64,000 nt of DNA. It comes from Geomonas propionica (GTDB lineage Bacteria > Desulfobacterota > Desulfuromonadia > Geobacterales > Geobacteraceae). The stretch covers positions 39,971-103,970 of the forward strand of contig NZ_JAEMHK010000020.1 in NCBI RefSeq assembly GCF_016458235.1. The letters run 5' to 3'. Both the position numbers and the translations under genes were made by a program. Position 1 is the stretch's first letter; each line of letters starts with the position of its first letter. The notes under the pieces were generated by a model, which worked only from the letters and a program-made list of their open reading frames with translations, was not told the DNA's origin and did no database searches. Shown here piece by piece: positions 25,527 to 34,444 of this stretch.

Positions 25527-25727
25527 TTAAACCCTTTTGACGTTGGCTGCCTGGAGGCCTTTGGGCCCTTTGACCACGTCGAAAGTCACGCTATCACCTT
25601 CAGCCAAGGATTTGAACCCGTCGCCGCTAATAGCGGAGAAGTGGCAAAATACGTCTTCACCGTTCTCCTGCTCCAGAAAACCAAACCCCTTGCTGTCGTT
25701 AAACCATTTTACAGTACCGTTTGCCAT
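25527..25727 (-). CDS. Cold-shock domain protein (CspA family)
   Basis: The product is 66 aa. RNP-1 (KGFGFLEQ) and RNP-2-like (DVFCHFSAI) motifs are both present in a single OB-fold domain that opens with [15 protein letters not shown]. Such proteins bind single-stranded RNA or DNA and act as RNA chaperones. Position 28 has Cys where Val is common in the VFVHFSAI motif. The ATG at 25727 follows GGAGATGGAAAG; the frame extends 29 codons into the leader. A long AT-rich leader and a strong terminator suggest a monocistronic, post-transcriptionally controlled gene. Confidence 0.95.
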   Translation of the reverse strand: MANGTVKWFNDSKGFGFLEQENGEDVFCHFSAISGDGFKSLAEGDSVTFDVVKGPKGLQAANVKRV

Positions 25728-26083
25728 GTCTTTCCATCTCCAAAAGTGTGTTGCGAATATGTCCGGAAAATCCGGAACTTTGGACACCGTAACAGCTTGG
25801 TATTCATAAAGCAAGCTATTTAAATATGAAACAGATACTTTGAAACCGGGAAAATCACTTTTTCAAGCATCTATGAGGGCACGAATTAGTGGACCAGCGA
25901 CGTCAGGTTACCTAACAGGTTTAGCTACTTACCGATTAAAAAAATTATAAATCCCCAAACTCCAGAAATAGGCTTGCTATTTAAATGGTGGAGGTTCAGC
26001 ATTGCCTGGGCTTTCGACAGGGCGGAAAAGTTACCAAAAGGGAACTATATCGAGCTGCGCACCAATTATTCCGAGGAGGCCTG
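25728..26083. other. AT-rich intergenic region between the cold-shock gene and a small ORF
   Basis: The 356 bases are clearly AT-richer than the genes around them and should hold two divergent promoters. An 11-base direct repeat GCTATTTAAAT occurs at 25815-25825 and 25976-25986, once near each gene. I could not assign -35/-10 boxes with confidence, and I see no coding sequence. Confidence 0.5.
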
Positions 26084-26242
26084 ATGGCACAACCAAACTT
26101 CAAATTTCAAAAGCGCCAGAAAGAACTGGACCGGATAAAAAAGCAGCAGGAAAAGGCGCTGCGCAAACAGGAAAAATCAGAGACGCCCCTCGCAGACGAG
26201 ACCGACCTTCAGGCAGACCAGACCGACGAAGTCGGGCCTTAG
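26084..26242 (+). CDS. Small basic coiled-coil protein, unknown
   Basis: The product is 52 aa, beginning MAQPNFKFQKRQKELDRIKK. It is almost wholly charged, with a continuous heptad-like helix (residues 8-33) and an acidic end. Similar tiny proteins are widespread in proteobacteria without a known role. An excellent SD (GAGGAGG) precedes the ATG at 26084, which is the reason for rejecting the longer in-frame start 99 bases upstream. It is followed 48 bases later by the acyltransferase gene and may be cotranscribed. Confidence 0.7.
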   Translation: MAQPNFKFQKRQKELDRIKKQQEKALRKQEKSETPLADETDLQADQTDEVGP

Positions 26243-26290
26243 TCGCACCTGGAGCGCATCGACCGAGCGAGAAAGTTAGATAGGTATCTT

Positions 26291-27205
26291 ATGCAACAAG
26301 CATTCTGGAGGCTGCAGGCGGCAGTTTTCTACAGTCTCACCCTGGCCGGTGCCCTGATCCCGATCGGGATATTCCAATGCTGCGGGGCGATGGTAGGACG
26401 CGTCCTGTGGAGCCTGCTCCCCTCCCGCCGCGCCATCGTGCTGGACAACCTGAAGCAGGCCCTCCCCTACCTGAAGGGGCACCCGCTGTGGCAGATAGGG
26501 CACGGTGAGCCGACAGCTATCGCCTCCGAGAACTACGGCAACCTGGGCAAATCCCTGATCGAGATCTGCCAACTCTATCATGGCCGCGGCGACCACCTCA
26601 TCGCCGGCATCGAGGTGCGCGGCCTGGAGCACTACGAGAGGGCTCGGGCCAAGGGGAAAGGGATCATCTGTTTCAGCGGCCACTGCGGCAATTGGGAGCT
26701 GATGGCGCTTGCCTTCAGCCGCATGTTCGGTGACGGCGTCGTGGTAGCCAGGCGCCAGAACAACCCGTTCTTCAACCGCATGGTGGAGCGGATGCGCATG
26801 GGCTACCGAAGCCGCGTGATCTACAAGAAGGGAGCCTTCAGAGGGATCCTTTCGGCGCTGAGGTCGGGGGAACTGGTCGGCATCCTCGCGGACCAGGCGG
26901 CCGGCCCGGAAGACGGCGTGCTGGTCAACATGCTAGGTCGCAAGGCATGGGCGACCAAGGCACCGGTGCTCATCGCCCGCAAAAGCGGGGCCCCGCTGCT
27001 CCCCGTATTCATCCACCGCGAGGCGGAGCACCACGTCATCACCTTCTACCCCGAGCACCATTTCTGCGGGGACATGAGCGACCACGGTATCCAGAAGGAA
27101 ACCCAGGCGCTCTCGCGCTACGTGGAGAACTTCGTGGCTGCCCACCCGACCCAGTGGTACTGGATGCACCGGCGCTGGAAACGGGCCGGCGAGGCAAGCG
27201 CCTAA
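26291..27205 (+). CDS. LpxL/HtrB-family lysophospholipid (lipid A) acyltransferase
   Basis: The product is 304 aa. One N-terminal membrane anchor (about 13-33) precedes the acyltransferase domain with the HX4E motif at His131 and Glu136 in FSGHCGNWELM. Other conserved parts are GILADQA, KSGAPLLPVFI and QWYWMHRRWKR near the C-terminus. The family adds secondary acyl chains to the lipid A precursor at the inner leaflet. Isolated copies away from other lpx genes are common, and this one may have another acceptor (for example ornithine lipids or aryl polyenes). Confidence 0.9.
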   Translation: MQQAFWRLQAAVFYSLTLAGALIPIGIFQCCGAMVGRVLWSLLPSRRAIVLDNLKQALPYLKGHPLWQIGHGEPTAIASENYGNLGKSLIEICQLYHGRGDHLIAGIEVRGLEHYERARAKGKGIICFSGHCGNWELMALAFSRMFGDGVVVARRQNNPFFNRMVERMRMGYRSRVIYKKGAFRGILSALRSGELVGILADQAAGPEDGVLVNMLGRKAWATKAPVLIARKSGAPLLPVFIHREAEHHVITFYPEHHFCGDMSDHGIQKETQALSRYVENFVAAHPTQWYWMHRRWKRAGEASA

Positions 27206-27222
27206 ATAGCTAACGCAAAAAA

Positions 27223-27257
27223 GGGATCAGCCTGACGGCTGGTCCCTTTGCTTTTTG
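27223..27257. terminator. Intrinsic terminator after the acyltransferase gene
   Basis: GGGATCAGCC (27223-27232) pairs with GGCTGGTCCC (27237-27246) across TGAC, with one mismatch, followed by TTTGCTTTTTG. The convergent cupin gene ends at 27284 and also has an A-run side. Confidence 0.92.
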
Positions 27258-27283
27258 TGCTGCTCGTATTGTGTGCTGAGTCC

Positions 27284-27766
27284 CTACTTGGCGCCGGTCA
27301 CGGCGTGCATGCTCCAGGGGCCGCGCGTCGCGATCTGCAGGACGGTCTCCTCATCCACCCAGGCGTTGTGCACGGTCTTGGGCGGGATCGAGAAGTAGCT
27401 TCCCGCGGGAAGCACGGTCGGATTGTCCTGCGTCACTCCCATGGCCAGCTTCACCGTGCCGGAGATTACCGTCACCCGTTCCACGTTGCCATGATAATGG
27501 GGAGCGATCTTCGCCCCGGCGGGGAACTTGATCCGCGCCACGAAAAAGCCTGCCTTGTGCATGTCCCCGTCCAGAACGGCCATCTGTGCGCCGGGGATAG
27601 CCGGGGGACCGGCATGCCACTGCACCTGGTTCGGTAGTACGATCACCTGCTGCGTCACCTGCTGCACCACAGGATTGCTTGCCTTGGTTACCTTCTTCTC
27701 CGCCGCATTACCGACGGCGGCCACAGAGAATAAGACCATCATCAGAAACAGCATCGTCCTCTTCAT
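27284..27766 (-). CDS. Exported cupin-domain protein
   Basis: The product is 160 aa with a Sec signal peptide (1-22, cleavage after GNA). A single conserved-barrel cupin (about 75-150) contains the first metal motif PHYHGNVERVTVISG and the second motif PPKTVHNAWV. The two His of motif 1, Glu and the His of motif 2 could bind Fe, Mn or Zn. No enzyme activity can be assigned. AGGAGG precedes the ATG. It is divergent from the lrp-type regulator. Confidence 0.83.
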   Translation of the reverse strand: MKRTMLFLMMVLFSVAAVGNAAEKKVTKASNPVVQQVTQQVIVLPNQVQWHAGPPAIPGAQMAVLDGDMHKAGFFVARIKFPAGAKIAPHYHGNVERVTVISGTVKLAMGVTQDNPTVLPAGSYFSIPPKTVHNAWVDEETVLQIATRGPWSMHAVTGAK

Positions 27767-27898
27767 ACGGCCTCCTCAACAGCGTAGATAATGCACTGTT
27801 TTTTCCTGCCTGACTCCTATTGTACGGTCCCCGCGCCTTTCGGCGCCAGCACATTCTCCAGTACCGTCCGCCGCGGCAGCCTTTCCCGAAAAAAATTC

Positions 27899-27927
27899 TT
27901 TACATCGTAATACAATATGAATAAAAT
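27899..27927 (+). promoter_or_regulatory. Sigma-70-type promoter of the Lrp-type gene
   Basis: TTTACA (27899-27904), a 17-base spacer and TAAAAT (27922-27927). The region around the -10 is very AT-rich and contains ATTCGTATTTAAA. The ATG follows 25 bases later. Lrp-family genes are often autoregulated at such AT-rich sites. Confidence 0.7.
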
Positions 27928-27951
27928 TCGTATTTAAAGGTGTAAACAAGA

Positions 27952-28422
27952 ATGTTCGACGAAATAGACATCCACATACTGGAGATTCTTCAGGAGAAGG
28001 CACGAATCCCCAACGCTGAGGTCGCGCGGCAGGTAGGGATGGCCCCTTCGGCAGTCCTGGAACGGATCCGCAAGCTCGAGGAGCGGGGCATCATCGAGGG
28101 GTACGAGGTGAGGCTGAACCCGGCCTGCTTCCACCAGGGGCTCTCCGCCTTCGTGCAGGTCGAGACGGACGGCACCGATGCGCAGATCGCGAGCGCGCTG
28201 GCCGCCATCACCTCTGTGCAGGAGGTGCACCAGGTGGTCGGGCCAGACGGCTTCCTGGTCAAGCTGAGGACCGCCGACCACACCACCCTGGCCAGGATCC
28301 TGCAGCAGATCCGGCCCCTGCCGGGAGTGAAGTCGATCCGGACCCAGGTGGTCCTGGACACGGTCAAGGAAACCCGGCGCGTCGACCTCACGGAACATAA
28401 CGGCAACAGCCGTCACAGCTAA
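27952..28422 (+). CDS. Lrp/AsnC-family transcriptional regulator
   Basis: The product is 156 aa. An N-terminal winged helix-turn-helix (residues 4-50, IDIHILEILQEKARI and PSAVLERIRKLEERGII) is followed by the RAM/ACT-like effector domain (about 68-145). These proteins form dimers to octamers and respond to amino acids. The neighbour 41 bases downstream is a LysA-like decarboxylase, so it may regulate that gene in response to an amino acid such as lysine or a diamine precursor. That link is inferred from position only. Confidence 0.93.
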   Translation: MFDEIDIHILEILQEKARIPNAEVARQVGMAPSAVLERIRKLEERGIIEGYEVRLNPACFHQGLSAFVQVETDGTDAQIASALAAITSVQEVHQVVGPDGFLVKLRTADHTTLARILQQIRPLPGVKSIRTQVVLDTVKETRRVDLTEHNGNSRHS

Positions 28423-28463
28423 TCACGCTAAGCAGCTAACACCATAGAAGGAGAATCAAAGTC

Positions 28464-29723
28464 ATGCCGATGTCCGCTTCTTTCAAAGAACGCCTGTTCC
28501 CCCGGATCCCCGCAATCCAGCAGCATTTCCAGACACCGTTCCACATCTACGACGAGGCGGGCATCAGGGAAACCGGCGCCCAGCTGAAACAGGCCTTCTC
28601 TTCCATCCCCGGCTTCCGCGAATTCTTCGCGGTCAAGGCGCTCCCCAACCGGGAGATCCTGAAGCTCATGAAGGAGATGGGCTTCGGCTTCGACTGCAGC
28701 TCCATCCCCGAGCTGATCCAGGCCCGCGAACTGGGTGCGAAGCCGGAAGACATCATGTTCACCTCCAACAACACCAGCCCGGAGGAGTTCGCCTTCGCGG
28801 CCCAGGACGGCGGCTGCATCCTGAACCTCGATGACATCTCGCTCGTCGACAAGGTGCCGGTCTTCCCGGAGATGATCTGCTTCCGCTACAATCCCGGCCC
28901 GCGCCGCACCGGCAACGTGATCATCGGCAACCCGGAAGAGGCGAAGTACGGGGTTTCCCACGAGCAGGTGGTCGAGGCGTACCGGAAAGCACAGGCGCGC
29001 GGCGCCAAGCGTTTCGGCCTGCACACCATGGTCGCCTCCAACGAACTGGACTACACCTACATCGTCGAGACCGCCCGCATGGTGCTCGAGGTGGCCGAGG
29101 AGGTCGAGGCGGCGCTAGGCATCACCTTCGAATTCGTGAACATCGGCGGCGGCTTCGGCATCCCCTACCGTCCGGAGCAGAAGGCGCTCGATCTCCCCAC
29201 CATGTCCAAGGAGATCACTGCCATCTTCGACGGCTTCCGCGCCCGTCACGGCCACGCGCCCGCCATGTTCATGGAGAGCGGCCGTTTCATGACCGGCCCG
29301 CACGGAGCCTTGGTGGCCACCGCCATCAACAGCAAGGACACCTACAGAAAGTACATCGGCCTGGATGCCTGCATGTCCTCGCTGATGCGCCCCGCTCTGT
29401 ACGGCTCCTACCACCACATCGACGTCTTGGGCAAGGACGGCGTTGAGCGCAGCGAAGTCTACGACGTGGTCGGCTCCCTGTGCGAGAACAACGACAAGTT
29501 CGCCATCCAGCGCGAACTCCCCCCCATCGTGGACGGCGACCTGGTGGTCATCCACGACTCCGGCGCCCACGGCCACGCCATGGGGTTCCAGTACAATGGG
29601 CGGCTGCGTCCCAAGGAGCTCATGCTGCGCGCCGACGGCCGGGTGGAGCTGATCCGCCGCGCCGAGACCGTCGAGGACTACTTCGCCACCTACAACTTCG
29701 AGCCCTCCGTGCTGAAGCCGTAG
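28464..29723 (+). CDS. Fold-type III PLP decarboxylase (diaminopimelate decarboxylase-like)
   Basis: The product is 419 aa with an alanine-racemase-like barrel and a C-terminal beta domain. The PLP lysine is Lys58 in FFAVKALPN, the phosphate loop is NIGGGFGIPY, and GSLCENND (Cys340) supplies the acidic/cysteine end of the active site. LysA enzymes usually read GPICESGD there, so this may be a variant LysA or decarboxylate a related amino acid. AAGGAG precedes the ATG. The lrp-type gene lies just upstream, in the same direction. A terminator follows. Confidence 0.85.
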   Translation: MPMSASFKERLFPRIPAIQQHFQTPFHIYDEAGIRETGAQLKQAFSSIPGFREFFAVKALPNREILKLMKEMGFGFDCSSIPELIQARELGAKPEDIMFTSNNTSPEEFAFAAQDGGCILNLDDISLVDKVPVFPEMICFRYNPGPRRTGNVIIGNPEEAKYGVSHEQVVEAYRKAQARGAKRFGLHTMVASNELDYTYIVETARMVLEVAEEVEAALGITFEFVNIGGGFGIPYRPEQKALDLPTMSKEITAIFDGFRARHGHAPAMFMESGRFMTGPHGALVATAINSKDTYRKYIGLDACMSSLMRPALYGSYHHIDVLGKDGVERSEVYDVVGSLCENNDKFAIQRELPPIVDGDLVVIHDSGAHGHAMGFQYNGRLRPKELMLRADGRVELIRRAETVEDYFATYNFEPSVLKP

Positions 29724-29763
29724 CGGTCGTAGTAGGGCGGAGGTTACGCTCCGGGTAAAACTA

Positions 29764-29799
29764 AAAACGGCACCCCGCCTCACGGCTGGGTGCCGTTTT
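29764..29799 (+). terminator. Intrinsic terminator after the LysA-like gene
   Basis: AAAACGGCACCC (29764-29775) and GGGTGCCGTTTT (29788-29799) form a perfect 12-bp stem with a T-run within the arm. Confidence 0.95.
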
Positions 29800-29820
29800 C
29801 ATTCCCCCTTCGCAAAGGTT
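29800..29820 (+). repeat. REP-like intergenic repeat, partial copy 5
   Basis: CATTCCCCCTTCGCAAAGG, cut off before the G-rich right arm and directly joined to the preceding terminator. Confidence 0.55.
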
Positions 29821-29877
29821 CATCTGAAAACTTCAGGGAGTGTGGGAATGTTGACCACTAACGGTGCAGGTGGCCTA

Positions 29878-29920
29878 GAGTTCCCCACTTTGCGAAGGGG
29901 GGACAGGGGGGATTGCTCTT
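29878..29920 (-). repeat. REP-like intergenic repeat, copy 6 (inverted)
   Basis: GAGTTCCCCACTTTGCGAAG followed by GGGGGACAGGGGGGATTGC is the reverse complement of the family, like copy 3 at 3.2 kb. Both are preceded by TTCCC(T/C)AC. Confidence 0.75.
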
Positions 29921-30013
29921 TGCTGCACACCAGCAACATCTCTTCCTGAATCAAAGCCATTCCCAGATGGCGCAGTTTCTGGAATGCCCCTTTCAACTGG
30001 GTCTACCCCAACA

Positions 30014-30060
30014 TCAAATCCCCTCTGTCTCCCCTTCGCAAAGGGGAGGACGCGAGTTAT
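30014..30060 (+). repeat. REP-like intergenic repeat, copy 7
   Basis: CATCAAATCCCCTCTGTCTC then CCCTTCGCAAAGGGGAGGAC and GCGAGTTATCG. The spacer between the LysA-like gene and the GGDEF-EAL gene holds only this repeat family and the terminator. Confidence 0.8.
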
Positions 30061-30115
30061 CGTGCTGCGCTTCGTAGGAAAGTTATCCGCGCCTCCCGCG
30101 TGTACCGATGGCCCC

Positions 30116-32626
30116 TCACAAGCTCTCCTCTTTCCCGGCTCCCGCGGCGGTACGGGCAAACGCGTCGCGCAGGAAGGCGCCGGCCTCCGGAGCCGGCATC
30201 GGCCGCGCGTGCAGGTACCCCTGGACTTGGTCGCACTTGCACAACTGGAGCTTCTCTTCCTCCTCCAGGCTCTCCACCCCCTCGGCGATCACCTGGAGCC
30301 CCATGCTGTGCCCGATGGCGACGATGGCCTTGATGATGCCGACGGCATCGTCCCGGACGGTGACGTCCCTGACGAAGGACTGATCAATCTTGATCCGGTC
30401 CACCGAGAAGTTCTTCAAGTAGCTGAGCGAGGAGTAACCGGTCCCGAAGTCGTCGATGGAGATCTGCACCCCGAGCGACTTGAACATGCGCAGAAGCGCC
30501 ACCGATTCCGCCGCTTTCTCCATTAGCATGCTCTCGGTCAGTTCCAGGTCGAGGTACTTAGGCTCCAGCCCGACCTCGAGGAGCGTCCCCACCACCATCT
30601 CCGAGAACCCCTCCTGCATCACCTGCTTTATCGAGACATTGACGCTGACGGATAACGGGAAGCCTTCCTGATGCCATCGCTTGCACTGGACGCAGGCCTC
30701 CCGCAAAACCCACGCCCCCAGTTGATGGATCAGGCCGGTCTGCTCCGCGATGGGGATGAAGCGCGCCGGTGAGACCGTTCCCAACGTCTCGTCGTGCCAG
30801 CGTGCCAGGGCCTCCATGCCCACCACCCTCCCCTCCCGCAGCTCAAGCTGCGGCTGGTAGTGCACTGTCAGCAAATTCTTTTTGAGCGCCTCGCGCAAGG
30901 CTGCCTCGACCGCCACCCGCTCCTGCGCCTTCTGGTTCAGCCCCTCCGAGAAGAACTGGAACCGCCCGCCCCCGGCGCTTTTAGCGGCGTACATGGCCAG
31001 GTCCCCGTTCTTGAGCAGGGTAGCAATGTCGTCCCCGTCCTCGGGGAAGAGCACGATGCCGATGCTGGCGCCGGAGTAGATCTGCCGGTTCTCTACCTCG
31101 AACGGCTGTTTGCCCAGTTCGAGCAGCTTTTCCGCCAGTTTGGCGACACCGTCGATCCCCGACACCTGACAGCAAAGCAGCGCGAACTCGTCCCCTCCGA
31201 TGCGCGCGAAGGTGTCGCTCGCCCTCATCACGCTCCCGAAGCGCTGCACCACGAGCTGCAGCAACTGGTCGCCTGCGTGGTGCCCCAGCGTGTCGTTGAC
31301 GTCCTTGAAGTGGTCCAGGTCGAAGAAGAGGATGGCGAACATCTCGCCGTAGCGCTTGGCGCGGGCAAGGGCCTGGGAACAGCGGTCGTAGAACAGGGTC
31401 CGGTTGGCCAGGCCGGTCAGCTGGTCGAAGTAGGCTAGGTTGTGAACCTCCTCCTCAGCCTTTTTGCGCAGTGTGATGTCGTGGCTCAGGCAGAGGAAAC
31501 GGTCCCGTTCGCCGTTTAATTCCAGCATGGTGGCCGACAGGTTTACGTGGATGGCGCGTCCGTCATGGGTGAGAAGGGTTGCCTCCCGTTCGACCAGCCC
31601 CTCCTGGCGCAGCACCGCGCCGATGAAATCGAGTCCGAGGCTCGCGTCGACAAAGAGTGAGGTGAAGTCGAGCCCCACGAGTTCATGCCTGGCGAAGCCG
31701 AACACCTCCTCGGTGGCCCGGTTCATGTCGAGAATGGCCCCGTCGCGGGAGACCACGGTAAGAGCCTCGGGCATGGTAGCGATGATGCTGTCCAGGTACT
31801 TGTTGGTGGCGTTTAGTTGCTCCTCGGAGCCTCGCAAGCGCTGCACCATGGTGTTGAAGGAGTCGGACACCGCTGTGATCTCGTCGTGTTCGGTTACCGG
31901 GACGATTACGTCGCGTTTGCCTGCCGCAATCGCGGCGGCGGCGTCCTTCAGGATGCGGATACGGCGCGAGACCTTCAAGGGGATGGCGACACTCAACAGG
32001 ACAGCTGCGGAGAGCGCCACCACGGAGAGTATTACCACCGAGGCGATGGAAGTGGAGATGCTGTGCAGGGTTGCGGCAAGGTTTTGGTGCAGCTCGACCA
32101 TCTCACTGTCGTGGGCCGCGTTCACGGCCTGCAGAAAATCCTTCTCCGCCTGCTCGAAGCGCTCCTTGGACTCGATCAGCTGCGCACCGGTCCCCCTCGC
32201 GTCAACCACCGAGATGTAATCCTGCGAACCCTTCAAGAGGGCCTGTCCGCTCAGCTCCAACGCCCTGGGGTTCTTTTCCGCCCCATGTACCAGGGTCCTG
32301 CTGCAGAGTTCCAAGCTGGAGAGAAAGCTGGCGCGCCCATCGGTGAGAAGCCGCACCTCTTCCTCCTTGGCCTGCAGGTCCTCCTTCCCTTGCCCCCCCG
32401 CAGGCTCGACCGAGGTGAGGAAGGCGTACTCCATGGAGGAGGATACGATGCGCAGCCCCGCGTAGCGGAGATCCTTAAGGGCAAGCAGGTGGGGGATGAC
32501 CTCCTCGTTCACCTTGTAGAAGCTGTCCCTTACTTTTTGAGCACCGGAGATACCACCGATGGAGATGAGAACCGTGGCACAGATGATGGCGAGGTAACTT
32601 AGTAGAAGTTTAAGCCAGAGTTGCAT
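30116..32626 (-). CDS. HAMP-PAS-GGDEF-EAL membrane protein
   Basis: The product is 836 aa. Helix 1 (about 7-27), a periplasmic four-helix-bundle-like sensor region (about 30-190), helix 2 (about 193-213), HAMP (about 214-268), PAS (about 275-395), GGDEF (about 405-565) and EAL (about 580-825) follow in order. GGDEF (477-481) and EAL (605-607, GMEALARW) are both intact, and DDFGTGYSSL is present, so synthesis and breakdown of cyclic di-GMP are both possible. The input ligand is unknown. It is convergent with nothing and stands alone. Confidence 0.93.
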   Translation of the reverse strand: MQLWLKLLLSYLAIICATVLISIGGISGAQKVRDSFYKVNEEVIPHLLALKDLRYAGLRIVSSSMEYAFLTSVEPAGGQGKEDLQAKEEEVRLLTDGRASFLSSLELCSRTLVHGAEKNPRALELSGQALLKGSQDYISVVDARGTGAQLIESKERFEQAEKDFLQAVNAAHDSEMVELHQNLAATLHSISTSIASVVILSVVALSAAVLLSVAIPLKVSRRIRILKDAAAAIAAGKRDVIVPVTEHDEITAVSDSFNTMVQRLRGSEEQLNATNKYLDSIIATMPEALTVVSRDGAILDMNRATEEVFGFARHELVGLDFTSLFVDASLGLDFIGAVLRQEGLVEREATLLTHDGRAIHVNLSATMLELNGERDRFLCLSHDITLRKKAEEEVHNLAYFDQLTGLANRTLFYDRCSQALARAKRYGEMFAILFFDLDHFKDVNDTLGHHAGDQLLQLVVQRFGSVMRASDTFARIGGDEFALLCCQVSGIDGVAKLAEKLLELGKQPFEVENRQIYSGASIGIVLFPEDGDDIATLLKNGDLAMYAAKSAGGGRFQFFSEGLNQKAQERVAVEAALREALKKNLLTVHYQPQLELREGRVVGMEALARWHDETLGTVSPARFIPIAEQTGLIHQLGAWVLREACVQCKRWHQEGFPLSVSVNVSIKQVMQEGFSEMVVGTLLEVGLEPKYLDLELTESMLMEKAAESVALLRMFKSLGVQISIDDFGTGYSSLSYLKNFSVDRIKIDQSFVRDVTVRDDAVGIIKAIVAIGHSMGLQVIAEGVESLEEEEKLQLCKCDQVQGYLHARPMPAPEAGAFLRDAFARTAAGAGKEESL

Positions 32627-32739
32627 GCCGCTCCCTCAGATAGAAAAACTGGGACTGTCCAGTCATACCTATCGGCACAGGGCAGGAAGAACTGAATAAA
32701 GATGTGCTGAGGGAGCGGCTCGATCGGGTGGATGGCGGA

Positions 32740-32775
32740 CAAGATAGTGGAGGGCGCTGCCGCCCTCCACCGTCT
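32740..32775 (-). terminator. Hairpin after hcp
   Basis: GTGGAGGGC (32747-32755) and GCCCTCCAC (32762-32770) form a perfect 9-bp stem 19 bases after the hcp stop. The minus-strand tail ACTATCTTGT is only weakly T-rich. Confidence 0.65.
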
Positions 32776-32788
32776 CAGGAGGAAACTG

Positions 32789-34426
32789 TCATTGTCCCAG
32801 CGCGTGCTGCAGGTCCTGCTCCGGGGTGGAGATGGGACCCAGGTCGTAATTCTGCACCAGGAAGTCGAGCACCGCCGGCGAGACATAGGCGGGGAGTGAG
32901 GGGCCCAGACGGATTCCCTTGATGCCCAGGTGCAAAAGGGTGAGCAGGATCACGTGGGCCTTCTGCTCGTACCAGGAAAGGATCATGGACAGCGGCAGTT
33001 CGTTGACCTCGCATTGGAAGGCGTCCGCGAGGGCCACCGCGATGCGGATGGCGGAATAGGCGTCGTTGCACTGACCCACGTCGAGCAGGCGCGGGATGCC
33101 GCCGATGTCGCCGAACTCCATCCGGTTGAAGCGGTTCTTGCCGCAGGCGAGGGTCAGGATGACGCAGTCTTTCGGGACCTTTTCCGCCAGTTCCGTGAAG
33201 TAGTTGCGCCCGGCCTTGGCCCCGTCACAGCCGCCGATCAGGAAGAAGTGACGGACGTCGCCGTTTTTCACCGCGTCCACCACGGCGCCGGCCACCTTGA
33301 AGACCGCCTCGTGGCCGAAGCCGACCAGGATCTCCTGCCCCGGGTTCTCGGGGAGATCGGGCAGCGCGAGCGCCTTGTCGATCACCGGGGTGAAGTCGTA
33401 CCCCTCCAGATGCGGGATGCCCGGCCAGGCCACCTCGCCCCAGGTGAAGAGGCGGTCGGTGTAGCTGGCCTCCGGCTTCTGGATGCAGTTCGTGTTGAAG
33501 ATGATGGCCCCGTTGAAGCCGGGGAGCTCGCGGGCCTGGTTTTGCCAGGCGGTGCCGAAATGACCGGCGAAGTGGGGGTATTTCCTGAGGCCGGGGTAGC
33601 CGTTGGCGGGGAGCATCTCGCCGTGGGTGTAGACGTTGATCCCCTTGCCCGCGCTTTGCTTCAGGATCTCCTCCATCATGGGGAGGTCGTGGCCAGAGAC
33701 CACGATCCCCTTGCCGCCACGGGTGCCGAGATTCACCTTCATCGGCTCGGGAGCCTGCAACAGCTCGGCGTGCCCGTCGTAGAGGAGTTCCATGGTGCGC
33801 AGGTTCCACTTGCCGCACTCAAGGGACAGGCCGACGAAGTCCTCGAGGCTTGCCTGCGGGTCGGTGGTCTTGGCCAGCGAGCGGTGGATGAACTCGTAGA
33901 TGCCGTCATCCTCTTTCTCCATCTCGGCGGCGTGCCAGGCGAAGGCGCCCATGCCGAGCAGGCCGTAGATCAGGATCTCGATGGTGGAGAGTATGTTCGG
34001 GTCCTGGTGCCAGGTGCGGACTCCGTGCTGCCGCCCCTGGGCGATCAGCCCCTGGGTGTCTCCCGCCGGCTGCCAGTTGGCCGCCTCCTGGGTCAGCTGC
34101 GGTGCCTGCCCCCCCTGCTCATAGAGCGCCTTGGCCTTCTCCTTGATCCGGTAGCAGTTCTGCAGGCGCCGGGCGATGTCGTCCGGGTCGAAGTTGACGT
34201 TGGTGACCCGGGTGAAAAGGCCGTCCAGCATGAAGCGATCCACCTCTTCATCCTTGCGCCCCGCCTCGCGCGCCTTGCTCGCGTAAAGCGCGACCCCCTG
34301 CAGCCCGTGGATCATCAGGTCCAGAAGCGCCGACACCTCGGGGTTCTTGCCGCAGTTACCCATCACGTCGCAGCCTACCCCGCGCGCCGCCTGTTCGCAT
34401 TGCCGACAAAACATTGCACTAGCCAT
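32789..34426 (-). CDS. hcp: Hybrid cluster protein (hydroxylamine reductase-like), class I
   Basis: The product is 545 aa. The N-terminal cysteines Cys7, Cys10, Cys19 and Cys25 (CX2CX8CX5C) are the class I pattern for a [4Fe-4S] cluster in anaerobes. Ligands of the hybrid 4Fe-2S-2O cluster are seen: the His of SGHDLPMM, Glu of THGEMLPANG, Cys of NTNCIQKP, Cys of GGCDGAKAGRN and Cys of LACGKNRFN. Hcp reduces hydroxylamine in vitro and is thought to detoxify NO as an NO reductase or S-nitrosylase. AAGGAGG precedes the ATG. An inverted repeat TTGGAA-TT-TTCCAA just upstream is a candidate operator. Confidence 0.96.
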   Translation of the reverse strand: MASAMFCRQCEQAARGVGCDVMGNCGKNPEVSALLDLMIHGLQGVALYASKAREAGRKDEEVDRFMLDGLFTRVTNVNFDPDDIARRLQNCYRIKEKAKALYEQGGQAPQLTQEAANWQPAGDTQGLIAQGRQHGVRTWHQDPNILSTIEILIYGLLGMGAFAWHAAEMEKEDDGIYEFIHRSLAKTTDPQASLEDFVGLSLECGKWNLRTMELLYDGHAELLQAPEPMKVNLGTRGGKGIVVSGHDLPMMEEILKQSAGKGINVYTHGEMLPANGYPGLRKYPHFAGHFGTAWQNQARELPGFNGAIIFNTNCIQKPEASYTDRLFTWGEVAWPGIPHLEGYDFTPVIDKALALPDLPENPGQEILVGFGHEAVFKVAGAVVDAVKNGDVRHFFLIGGCDGAKAGRNYFTELAEKVPKDCVILTLACGKNRFNRMEFGDIGGIPRLLDVGQCNDAYSAIRIAVALADAFQCEVNELPLSMILSWYEQKAHVILLTLLHLGIKGIRLGPSLPAYVSPAVLDFLVQNYDLGPISTPEQDLQHALGQ

Positions 34427-34444
34427 TTATGCCTCCTTGAAAGG

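Noticed and set aside
32627..32788. A possible promoter and leader for the GGDEF-EAL gene with unusual structure
   Set aside because: The only stable stem (32747-32770) lies directly behind hcp and is better read as its 3' hairpin.
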